NCBI GenBank assembly: GCA_030686995.1
Contig: CM060691.1
Span: forward strand, 86,425,055-86,489,054
Direction of reading: 5' to 3'
DNA length: 64,000 nt
DNA from: Artemisia argyi
Taxonomy: Eukaryota > Streptophyta > Magnoliopsida > Asterales > Asteraceae
Of the stretch, positions 35,173-45,197 are shown piece after piece (within the stretch, counting starts at the first letter, position 1; every line of letters begins with the position of its first letter). The position numbers were made by a program, and so were the translations under genes. The notes under the pieces were generated by a model. That model did not search any database. It was not told the DNA's origin and worked only from the letters and a program-made list of their open reading frames with translations.

Positions 35173-36138
35173 ATACACTCTTACCCTACCATCCAAAATA
35201 ATACATCATAGGGGATGAGAATTCCCCTTACACTTGAATCTTTACATACTTTACATTAAACTAATCTAATGACTCGAATTAAGAAAATCAAAACACTTGG
35301 AGCACTTTTAAGATTAACGTACAATTGGGGGTAATAAATGATGTTCTTCCCCATTACTCCATAAAATAAGTACTTACCCATGAGTCCCAATCGTCCCAAA
35401 ACAATATGTACAAGGATATGACTCGACTTAGCAACCATGTAATCAATTAGAAAGTTAACTTAGGGTTTAACAAATAACAATAATGCACTAAAAATGAGCG
35501 CATACACGGAAGGCTAAGGCGATTTGGGTGTACATTTAAGTGGGGTGTAACAAATTCTTCCTTTAAGTAAAATGCTTAAAGTTAGAAATGAAAAGATAGG
35601 CTCGGAGGGGTATACTAGGGGTTTCGTGTACTAAAAATGAGTACAACGCTAAGGGTGTGGGAAAAATTAGTTGACTTAACTAGCCAAGTAATATGACTTA
35701 AATGGTCAAGTAATTATAATACGGGTTTAACACAAGGGTGATCCTAATGCCTCTTATCATGTAGTAAATCCTACTACACGAATGTAGTCTCACTAGCGGT
35801 CTCGGGATGCATCACTAACGCAAGTTCTAGAATCTAAATGCTACCGGTACACTCATAAGCACTAATAATGAATGCTTTTCCTATCAAATCTAAAGGCGAA
35901 CCTCACATTTTTGGGTGGAAAATTTTTCTGAATATACGGTTATGTGCTAGTCATACAATCTCCTATCCATGAGACGCTTGCTATGGCTAAAGTTTCACTC
36001 CTAAATGTTGTAAAAAAATTTAAATTTGGCGCTAAAATTACACTAACAAGTATTTCTCGTAGTTTTATTACACATCTACCATCAAACAAAACAAACTCAA
36101 GCGAAAGTGCATATATAAGGTATCATCTTTTTACCCTC
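34566..36138 (-). other. 3' non-coding region of element 2 between the two polypurine tracts
   Basis: No coding sequence is seen. A run of T (about 35119-35170) and another CCCCTTACACTT word at about 35226 without a hairpin are the only notable items. Confidence 0.6.
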
Positions 36139-36175
36139 CCCTTACACTTAAGATGAACATTGTCCCCAATGTTCA
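36139..36175 (-). promoter_or_regulatory. Internal polypurine tract plus hairpin of element 2
   Basis: A second copy of the module lies about 1.6 kb upstream of the terminal one. The minus strand has TAAGTGTAAGGGGAGGG; on plus the hairpin is stem GAACATTG (36155-36162), loop TCCC, stem CAATGTTC (36167-36174), plus a T-A pair at 36154/36175. A further CCCCTTACAC word at 36782 lacks a hairpin. Confidence 0.7.
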
Positions 36176-37021
36176 AGTAAAGAATGTAAAAGTGAAAAAG
36201 TAAAGAGAATGAAATCAAATACTCCCCTGATTCGCTCGGTATGGATTTTAGGTTGGCCAGGTTAAATCTTCTTCCAAGAAAACGAACAATCAAAGCTTCC
36301 CTTCCAGAATATAAATCATCTCCTTGTCAAACATAACCTGTAAATCCTGAGAAAATAGACAAGACAACCTCGCGTAAAATCGGCGGCATCCTATATAAGT
36401 TCCTAAATCCTAGAAAACAAAGTAAGATATAATGCTTGTGGAATGAAGTTTGCAGATTTCCTGGAGATTATAAAACTTAATAATTCACAAAAACCATAAG
36501 ACTCCGTTAGAAAAACAAAACCGGTAAAATTTCCAGATTTTTAACTCCTGACGCCGTCAAGAGTAAACCCCTGACGCCGTCAGAATGGACCTGCAGAAAT
36601 TCTTATGTTAAGTTTCCGGAAAATTTCTGGAAAAACTTCGTCCTACTTCCTGGAAAATCCTGCAAAACTTCATTATGACTCAATACAAGCATTTGACTCT
36701 AACAAATACGAATATACATGTTCATTTAATATTGTGGAGAATCATGATCGGTTTGTTTCTTGAAAACATATTTGGGGTTTCCCCTTACACCTATCTTTTG
36801 CAAAAATACTTTTAGGTTGGAGTTAAGACTAGGCCAAACAACATAATAAAGTATTTCCACATTTTAATTGAGAAACATGACCAACCAACAACAAAAATAA
36901 AACATGCATACGGAAGCAAATAACAATCAAACAAATAAAATCACGCAAAACATGGGTTGCCTCCCAAGAAGCGCTTTTCTTTATTTACGTGTCTTGTAGC
37001 TAGACTCAAAGTCATGGGTTA
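36176..37021 (-). other. Non-coding region between internal tract and the element 2 coding part
   Basis: This carries two TGACGCCGTCA motifs (36549 and 36572) and, at about 36955-36975, the GGGTTGCCTCCCAAGAAGCG word often seen after gypsy coding regions. No gene is seen. Confidence 0.55.
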
Positions 37022-37723
37022 CTACGTGATCTCATCATTTGAAATGATATACCCCATATAGTTGCGATCATTACTGTTATGGTGGTAGTGCCTCAATCTG
37101 TCGGTACTCGCAATCACCTTCCCACCTAATCTGCTTCTCAAGTTAGCTACCCCATCTTGGCTAAATCCTTCGATTGTGAATGGCCCATACCACCAAGGAC
37201 TTGGTTTATCGGGTGGTATTGTTGTTTCCAAGTGTCTCAAGAGCACCAAGTTCCCTTCCTCAAATGGTGTATGATTTTTTTCATGTCGAGTATGTTCGAG
37301 TTCAATCGGAACCTTATTGCTTTTTCTTCTTTCATCCTTAGCTTTCTTATAGCTTTTGATCCTTGCCTCCCATGCAAGAATCTTATTCTGAACACGAATG
37401 GGTGTCGCGCCAATGTTGTTTTTGATCATTCTCCAACCCAAATTCTCATGCCTACTTCGCGGGGTCATGGGGAAACTAATCTTTCTTTTTCCTGATTTAA
37501 GCTCAATCTTCCTACCTTCATACTTAATGATGGCCCTAGCGGTGGTGAGGAATGGCGACCCAAGGATTATTGGCATGCATCCATCCCCTTTATCATCAAT
37601 GATCATAAAGTCAACGGGGTACATGAATCCTGCAACATTAACTAATACATCTTCTGCGATTCCTAGGGGGTATACGTACGAGTGTCCAACAAGGGATAAC
37701 CTAACACGAGTAGGTGTTGGCAT
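37022..37723 (-). pseudogene. Protease second half fused to integrase C-terminal tail (element 2)
   Basis: These 233 residues continue the gag-protease frame after a TAA at about 37724-37726. First comes the protease C-terminal half ([47 protein letters not shown]). Then, without any RT, RNase H or integrase core, follows a short segment like the C-terminal end of integrase (NHTPFEEGNLVLL, WWYGPFTIEGFSQDGVANLR, STDRLRHYHH). So about 800 residues of normal pol are missing between the two. The stop falls inside the protease domain, so the present copy makes no full protease unless it is read through. Confidence 0.8.
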
Positions 37724-37726
37724 TTT

Positions 37727-39292
37727 TTACGTTAATTGGATGTAAATAGTTAGGGGCATAAGATTTACTTCCGATCCTTGGTCGGCGAAAGCACTAAGAT
37801 GTTTCAGGTCCCCGATGCTCGTTGGTATTTCAAAGTTCCCACATGCTACCTGCTTAGTAGCCACTTTCTGTACCAGTAACCTCTCGAATACTGATCCTCC
37901 AGGAAGCGTATCATACTCATTTTCCTCTTCTTCCTCTTTCTTAGGAACCTGTCCGGAGGATTGGTTACGCCCATCACCCTTAATCCAATTTGTTATGGTG
38001 TTTTCGTTTACATCATGTTTCAGGTAGTAACTCAAAGGTTGGGACTCTGGTTGTTTTTCTAAGGTCTGTTTAGCAGGAGTTTCTACCTTCTCGTTATCTT
38101 TATGGACAATGGTGATGGAGTTAACAAATTGGGTGGTGGGAGGGGCGCTTTCCTTCCTTAGTAGTATTCGTTCGGGGGTTTTCTGATTGGCATACTCCTC
38201 CAATAGACTCAACACCTCATTCATTTTCTCCTGCATTTCTTCTTTCTGCTTATAAACTGCTTCTTCGAATCTAGCAAGCCGATCTGAGTGAGTTGCCATA
38301 TATTCTCTCATCCTAGCCTCAAACTCCGAGCTAAGTTCCTTGGGAGGGGGATAATGTGGGGCATAGTTCTGAAAAATCTCGGCGTTTTCCCTAGAGGGTG
38401 ATTCAGATAACGGTGCCGAAGTTGTTTTTGAGACAGAATTGACAGTAGCCCGTCTAGGACTCAAAGGTCGCCTTTGCCTTTCCTCAAAATAGTCAACCTT
38501 TGCCTCAAGTTTGCATAAGAGTTCATCGGGTACTTCGGTGGTTCCTCCAGATGTCGAGACTGCATTGATGGCCGCTTCTATCGTATGTTTAAACTCCCAC
38601 AATTCCTGATTGTCAGTGGCGAGCTCCTCAATAATTGCCCAAGACTCCTCGGCGTTCTTATCACGCAGTTTACCTCCCGCGGCCCTATCGATGGTGCGCT
38701 TAGTGTGATAGTCAACATGGTCGTAGAAAATCTGGACTAATAACCAAAGGTTTATGCCATGATGAGGGAGCTTGTGGAGGAGATCCTTAAAACGGGCCCA
38801 AGCTTCGTAGAAAGTTTCACCCCGCTGTTGTTCAAACATCAAAATGTCCCTTCTAAGCATTGCAGTCTTTTCCGGCGGAAAGAATTGGGTAAGGAAGCGA
38901 TTGGCGATATTGTACCATGTGGTGATGGATCCTGCGGGTAAATGCTCAAGCCATTGATTAGCTTGATCCCGTAGAGAGAATTGGAATAGGCGTAAATGGG
39001 TAGTCTCTCTAGTTTCAACACCTAGGTCTATGGAATCTACGATTTTGAGGAAGTCCTTAAGGTGTTGGTTTGGATCTTCGGAACGAAGTCCATGGAATGC
39101 ACATCCGCTTTGCACCAACCGGACGGTGTCGGATCGCAAGGGGGTCACATTGGCTCCGGTGAGCTCAATGGTGTTTCGGTAGCCTTGATGGCTAGGTCGG
39201 GAGTACTCTCCTAAGGTTCGGGGCCTAAGGGGTTCTAGTGGTGGGTTTTGTTGTGGTGGGATGACGGGTTCAAAGATGTTACCACCTTCCAT
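37727..39292 (-). CDS. Gag with protease N-terminal half (element 2)
   Basis: This intact 521-residue frame starts at the ATG at 39292, about 150 nt from the primer site. The Gag core lies at about 60-230 (FHGLRSEDPNQHLKDFL, FQFSLRDQANQWLEHLP, RGETFYEAWARFKDLLHKLP). A charged linker and likely coiled coil follow (EEAVYKQKEEMQEKMNEVLS). No zinc knuckle is visible, unlike Gag of element 1. The end carries a protease active site of form DQGSEVNLMP, where element 1 has [10 protein letters not shown]. It should form the particle in which the element RNA is packaged, with RT and integrase supplied by another element. Confidence 0.87.
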   Translation of the reverse strand: MEGGNIFEPVIPPQQNPPLEPLRPRTLGEYSRPSHQGYRNTIELTGANVTPLRSDTVRLVQSGCAFHGLRSEDPNQHLKDFLKIVDSIDLGVETRETTHLRLFQFSLRDQANQWLEHLPAGSITTWYNIANRFLTQFFPPEKTAMLRRDILMFEQQRGETFYEAWARFKDLLHKLPHHGINLWLLVQIFYDHVDYHTKRTIDRAAGGKLRDKNAEESWAIIEELATDNQELWEFKHTIEAAINAVSTSGGTTEVPDELLCKLEAKVDYFEERQRRPLSPRRATVNSVSKTTSAPLSESPSRENAEIFQNYAPHYPPPKELSSEFEARMREYMATHSDRLARFEEAVYKQKEEMQEKMNEVLSLLEEYANQKTPERILLRKESAPPTTQFVNSITIVHKDNEKVETPAKQTLEKQPESQPLSYYLKHDVNENTITNWIKGDGRNQSSGQVPKKEEEEENEYDTLPGGSVFERLLVQKVATKQVACGNFEIPTSIGDLKHLSAFADQGSEVNLMPLTIYIQLT

Positions 39293-39442
39293 GATGTCGG
39301 ATGGTAAAGAGTTACGAACAAAGGCACGAAGAAATAAGATAGACTAAAGAAGACCTAAAAAAATAAAAATAAAAATCTTACTAGAAAGGAATCTAGCAAG
39401 TAGATCTAATAAAAAGAAATCCTAACCTAGACAATAACTATT

Positions 39443-39460
39443 TCCCTGGCTGCGGCGCCA
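39443..39460 (-). promoter_or_regulatory. Primer binding site of element 2 (tRNA-Asp type, diverged)
   Basis: The minus strand reads TGGCGCCGCAGCCAGGGA, six bases from the LTR. It is the same type as in element 1 with three differences. Confidence 0.8.
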
Positions 39461-39466
39461 AAAACT

Positions 39467-40875
39467 TGATGCGTGGGAATCGCAACAGACTTTACCTCTC
39501 GAGGGATCTCGAGAAGCTTACAACCCCCACCAGGCAGTGTACCTGATCGTTGTAGTATAGTATAGTGACAAGTACCGGGGGATTGATCGTTCAGCTTAGG
39601 AATAGTGTCGCTAGGATTAGAAAACCTAATTACTAGTTCTAGAGGTGAGGGATGATTATTTTTGTGTTTTTTTATTTTTATGAAAGCAAGTAAAATCTCG
39701 GGTTTTGAAGGAGTGGGCGGAATTAGTTGCTATTCAACTAACCCAAAACTAATATATAATCAAAATAAAATAATAAAAATGAAAATAAACTAATTATTAC
39801 AAAGGTTGTGAGCAGTAATTGGAGAAATTGTGTTTACTTAGACTTCATTACTCCCTAGATATCTTTTACATGTTAATTACTTGTTATAATTGCATGGATG
39901 ACGGATCGTATTCCTTAATACCATTCATGGGGTGGCATACATAACTCCCCAATTCTATAAGCTCTTATCTCCTCCTACACGATGACCCAGCACAACTATA
40001 GGGATTGTAAACAGTGGCTCATGCATTAAATACAACCAATAAAGACCTAGTACGCCTCGGTTCATGTTTCTTAAGACGTTCAAGCATGTTACCATTTGGA
40101 GATCTGCCAGTTTTCTTAAGCCTAACATATAAAATCATTCATCCAAGAACAAGAATAAACAAGTAATCAACACATAATCAACATCTAGGTTTCATTAGAT
40201 CTAAGCAAACACAAGAGAGATCTAGCCTAGCATAATTGAATTGAGACAAGAACAAGATATAGACAACCAACACATAGACATATTGATTGAATTAGAAGAA
40301 TACTTATCTCAATTACAATGCAAGGTATCAAGGGTTTGGAACCCTTGAAAAACCTGTAAAAGATGCACCAAATTCGTCTTTAGGGTTTCACCAAAACTTC
40401 TCCCTTTTTAATGTAAAAACTAGAAAACTATATATAGGAAAACTGGGCTGACGGTGTCAAGACAACCATGTGACGCCGTTACCTCGCCGCCAAATACTTC
40501 CTCGGACGGCCTTGATCTACTTATGACGGCCTGTGTGACGCCGTCACCACCTACGGTATTTTATTCTTGGTACTTTGACGCCGTCAGGATGACTTTTGAC
40601 GCCGTCATCAATTACGGTATTTTATTCTTGATGTCTGACGCCGTCAGGGTGTAACTCTTGACGCCGTCACCTAGTGTTTCCAGCATGGAAAATTGATACT
40701 TTGCCGTTTTCTTCACTTTTATGCTCCAAAAACGTCCAAAATGGCTTCTTTTCCAGAATTCACTCTCCAAGTACCTAAAATCACAAAAGGAACGATTTAG
40801 GGCAATATTTGATCAAATAAAGTCGGATTCGGGCTTAAATGACCCCCTAAAAACGGATCATTTTTCGCCTCATCA
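39467..40875 (-). repeat. 5' LTR of element 2
   Basis: TGATGCG...CTCATCA gives matching inverted ends. TATA at 40429-40436 and the TGACG array at 40449-40669 correspond to those of the 3' LTR. One palindrome has a C-to-T change (TGACGGTGTCA). Confidence 0.93.
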
Positions 40876-43800
40876 TGCTGCCTCACTAATAGAGTCCAGG
40901 AATTATTATAATATGCTATAGGATCATGCCCCAAGAATGATAACAAGTCGGATAGGACATTTGCATTGCACCCTAACAGTGGGAACAAGCATGTCACATT
41001 TGATTTTCCCCAAACCATGTCACAATCCTCCATCTTGATCACCAGTAAACAAGTAGCAACTAATCAGACTAATGTTCCTGTCATTGCTTCTACAGGAGTA
41101 AAAGGTGTATCTAATGCTAGCAAGTCACAGCCTAAGTGCAATACAAAGAATGATAGGACTTTGCCGGCTAAGAGTACACTTATGAAGGAAGTAGAAGAAT
41201 CATCTAGGAACAATAAAGTTATGCTTAGTGAAAGGAATCGAGTTGATTCAAACATTTGTGTTAACAATGATGTAATTAATTCAAATTCTAATGCTATTTG
41301 TAAGACTTGTAACAAATGCTTATTTTATGGTAATCATGATGCATGTATTGTATCCTTTCTTAAATCCACTATGAAATCTCCAGTTATGAATGTCTCTAGT
41401 GTTAAACGGGTAAAACAAGTATGGAATAAAATAGGAAAAGTGTTCACTAATGTTGGTTATCAATGGAAACCTACTGGAAGGAAATTCACTCTAAGGGAAA
41501 AGTGCCCAATGACTAGGATCACTAACTCCAAAGTTGTGCCTATTAGGAAATGGAGACCTACTGGTAGACTGTTCCCAATAGAAGCAATGAATACCACTCC
41601 TAGATCTAGTGCATCAAAATGTGAATACTCCAGTGAGATATCTGTCACATATGATAATCCAATATTTGTGTGTGCTAACCAAATGGACCCCAAATGTGTG
41701 TGGGGCTCCAGCTTTTTCAGTTATCCACGATTGTCTGGTTTCAAATGCAGGTCGTACAAATCGTCCTTTGGTATTTGGACTCAGGCTGCTCAAAACATAT
41801 GACTGGAGATCGCTCGCGGCTCAAGAATTTCGTGGAAAAGTTTATTGGTACGGTTAGATTTGGGAATGACCATTTTGGATCTATAATGGGTTATGGTGAT
41901 TACGTCTTTGGAGACAGTGTTATATCCAGAGTTTACTACGTGGAAGGACCTGGGCACAATCTATTTTCCGTTGGTCAATTCTGTGACTCAGATCTCGAAG
42001 TCTCTTTCAGAAAGCACACCTGTTTTGTTAGAGAATTAGATGGTGTAGATCTTCTCAAAGGGAGTCGGGGCACTAATCTTTACACCATCTCCATCGAAGA
42101 TATGCTACGGTCCTCTCCAATTTGTTTGCTCTCTAAAGCCTCCAAGAACAAATCATGGTTGTGGCATCGTTGTTTAAACCATTTGAACTTCGGTACCATC
42201 AATGAACTTACACGTAAGGATCTTGTTCGAGGTTTGCCTAGACTTAAGTATGAAAAGGACCATCTGTGTTCCGCCTGTCAAATGGGCAAGAGCAAAAAGC
42301 ACATCCATAAACCCAAAACTGTCAATTCAATCATGGAAGTTCTTCATACTCTTCACATGGATCTTTGTGGGCCAATGAGGATTCAAAGTATCAATGGAAA
42401 GAAATATGTGCTGGTTATTGTTGATGATTACTCTCGATTCATGTGGGTAAAATTTCTGCGATCAAAAGATGAAGCTCCGGAAACCATCATCAAACTCATC
42501 AAGATGTTGCAAGTCCGCCTCAACAAAACAGTTAGAGTCATTCGTACTGATAATGGAACAGAGTTGTGAGCAGACAACTTACTCTATTCTATGAAGGTGT
42601 CGGGATCAGTCATCAAAAGAGCATTCCACGTACTCCTCAACAAAATGGAGTCGTTGAAAGACGCAATCGCACCTTAGTTGAAGCTGCAAGGACTATGCTC
42701 ATCTTCTCCAAAGCTCCTATGTTTCTTTGGGCTGAGGCAATTGCCACCACATGTTACACACAGAACCGATCCTTGATACATCCTCTCCACTGCAAGACTC
42801 CCTATGAACTGGTTCATGGCAGAAAACCCGATCTTTCGTTTCTTCGAGTTTTTGGTGCACTTTGCTATCCAACTAATGACAGTGAAGACCTTGGGAAACT
42901 CAAGGCCAAGGCCGACATTGGTTTCTTCGTTGGCTATGATCCAGAGCGAAAGGGGTACCGAATCTACAACAAACGTACCAGAGATATAATGGAAACAATG
43001 CACGTTATTTTCGATGAGCTGACTGAGCAACCGGTTCCTGGACAATCAAGTTCTGGACCCGTACCTAACCTTTTGTCTCATGGACCAATTAGTTCCAGGC
43101 TTGTGCAGAATCCCATTCCTGCTGCTCCTTTTGTACCTCCTACAAGTGAAGATTGGAAGAAACTGTTTGACCCAATGTTTGATGAATACTTTGAACCTCA
43201 ACAGATGAATGCTCCTGAAGCTACAGTGGTTCAACCACCAGATGGGGTGGTGAATAATCAAGTTGACAATAACGGTCCATCCACTTCATTGTCATGGGAT
43301 TCTGAAGCTCCCACCATCAGTCAATCGGTTAGCACTTCTAATGTCCAACCTTCACTTGTACAGTGAGCGGCAACTGTAGATAATACATATGAAGTAAATC
43401 CTTTTGCTCCACCTGATAATGAGCCGTTTGTTAACATCTTTGCCCCTAAATCGTCAAATGATGTAACATCCTCTGACGAATCTAACACGGCTACCTCAGT
43501 TCCCTATTCTCAACCCCATGAATACCTTAGAAAATGGACCAATGATCATCCTATAGACAACATTATTGGAAACCCTTCGCGTCCAGTATCTACTCGCAAG
43601 CAACTTGCAACCGACGCATTGTGGTGCTTCTTCAATTCTGTCCTTTCTAAAGCTGAACCAAAAAGCGTCAAGGATGCAATGTCCAAACACTCATGGTTCA
43701 CTGCAATGGTGGACGAAGTTCATGAATTTGACCGACTGGATGTATGGGAACTAGTACCACCTCCAGAGTGTGCTATGATCATTGCTCTCAAATGGATATT

Positions 43801-45197
43801 CAAGGTTAAACTTGATGAGCATGGAGATGTATTGAAAAACAAAGCTAGGCTTGTGGCAAAAGGATATCGACAAGAAGAAGGTATAAACTTTGAAGAATCC
43901 TTCGCACCTGTTGCTAGAATTGAAGCCATAAGAATCTTTCTCGCAAATGCTGCAAGTCAAAACATGGTGGTTTATCAAATGGATGTCAAGACTGTATTCT
44001 TAAATGGCGATCTGAAAGAGGTGGTGTACGTATCTTAACCCGAAGGTTTTGTGGATCCAGAACGCCCTAATCACGTGTATCGATTAAAGAAGGCTCTCTA
44101 TGGGCTTAAACAAGCCCCTAGGGCGTGGTACGACACTTTGTCTAAATTTCTTCTGGCTAACAAATTTTTCAAAGGCGTTGTTGATCCTACACTCTTTACC
44201 AGAAAAACGGGCAAAAACCTTCTACATGTACAAATCTATGTTGATGACATCATTTTTGCCTCATCTGATCCCACAGAATGTGATCGTTTCTCCCAAGAGA
44301 TGAGTTCCGAATTCCAAATGTCTATGATGGGTCAAATGTCATTCTTTCTAGGACTGCAAATTTCTCAAAATCCCAATGGCATCTTCATCAATCAATCCAA
44401 ATACGCCAATGAAATTTTGAAGAAATTTGGATTCGACTCCTGTGATTCAGTTGATACTCCTATGATTGAAAGATCGAAACTTGACGAAGATGATGTGGGA
44501 ATTCCGGTCGAACAAACCATGTATCGAAGCATGATTGGCTCCTTAATGTATCTCACTGCAAGCAGACCCGACCTTCTATTTGCAGTTTGTATTTGTGCTC
44601 GGTATCAATCCAAACCCACCAAGAAACATTTGGAAGCTGTCAAAAGAGTCTTTCGATAAAGGAACAATCCACATGGGCCTTTGGTACCCTAAGGAAACTT
44701 CCATGGCTCTCACAGCATATTCAGATGCTGATCATGCTGGATGTCAAGACACTCGTCGCAGTACATCTGGGGGTGCACAGTTTTTAGGGAATAAGCTAGT
44801 CAGTTGGTCGTCAAAGAAACAAATGAGTACATCTATCTCCTCCACTGAAGCTGAATACATTGCTATGTCATCATGCTGTGCTCAGATCCTATGGATGCGA
44901 TCTCAACTCTCTGACTATGGCTTCATATGCAATAAGATTCCCATGTACTGTGACAACAAAAGTGCAATTGCACTCTGCTGCAACAATGTCCAGCATTCAA
45001 GGACTAAGCATATTGACATTCGACATCACTTCATCAGGGAGCAAGTTGAGAAAGGAATTGTGGAACTTTACTTCGTGAGGACTGAGTTCCAGCTAGCCGA
45101 TATCTTCACCAAAGCGCTTTCTAGGGAATGTTTTCACTTCATTCTCCCACGCCTTGGTATGAAGAGTCTCACGCCTGAGGATCTCATTTGTCTTTAG
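40876..45197 (+). pseudogene. Pol of element 3: integrase, reverse transcriptase, RNase H (several stops and frameshifts)
   Basis: After the nested element the copia polyprotein resumes. Integrase: zinc finger from about 42165 (HRCLNHLNFG, CSACQMGK), then HMDLCGPM (about 42355), IRTDNGTEL (about 42545) and a QQNGVVERRNRT block (about 42640) carrying the three catalytic acids. [31 protein letters not shown] and the active site YVDDIIFAS (44240-44265). RNase [19 protein letters not shown], then [10 protein letters not shown] and [17 protein letters not shown] (44715-45090). Lesions: frameshift near 41790, a one-base loss near 42566, TGA at 43364-43366, TAA at 44036-44038 (CAA to TAA at the usual VSQPEGF) and a shift near 44657. 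It cannot give a working enzyme set. Confidence 0.9.

Larger units (their letters stand above)
33117..40875 (-). mobile_element. Non-autonomous gag-protease Ty3/gypsy element nested in the copia element (element 2)
   Basis: The two LTRs are 1409 bp each (33117-34525 and 39467-40875) with about nine substitutions and no indel. The inside holds a primer site, gag, a protease piece, a short integrase tail and a long non-coding 3' region, but no RT, RNase H or integrase core. It must therefore depend on enzymes from a relative. It belongs to the same broad Athila-like group as element 1 (same primer site type, same TGATGAG LTR start, same hairpin/polypurine module, similar LGIAEDV protease block). 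No clean 5-bp target duplication is seen (ATTAT on the left, TGCTG on the right). Confidence 0.92.

Noticed and set aside
35005..35196. Lysine-rich frame over the T run
   Set aside because: It is a translation of a homopolymer-rich tract in the 3' non-coding region of element 2.
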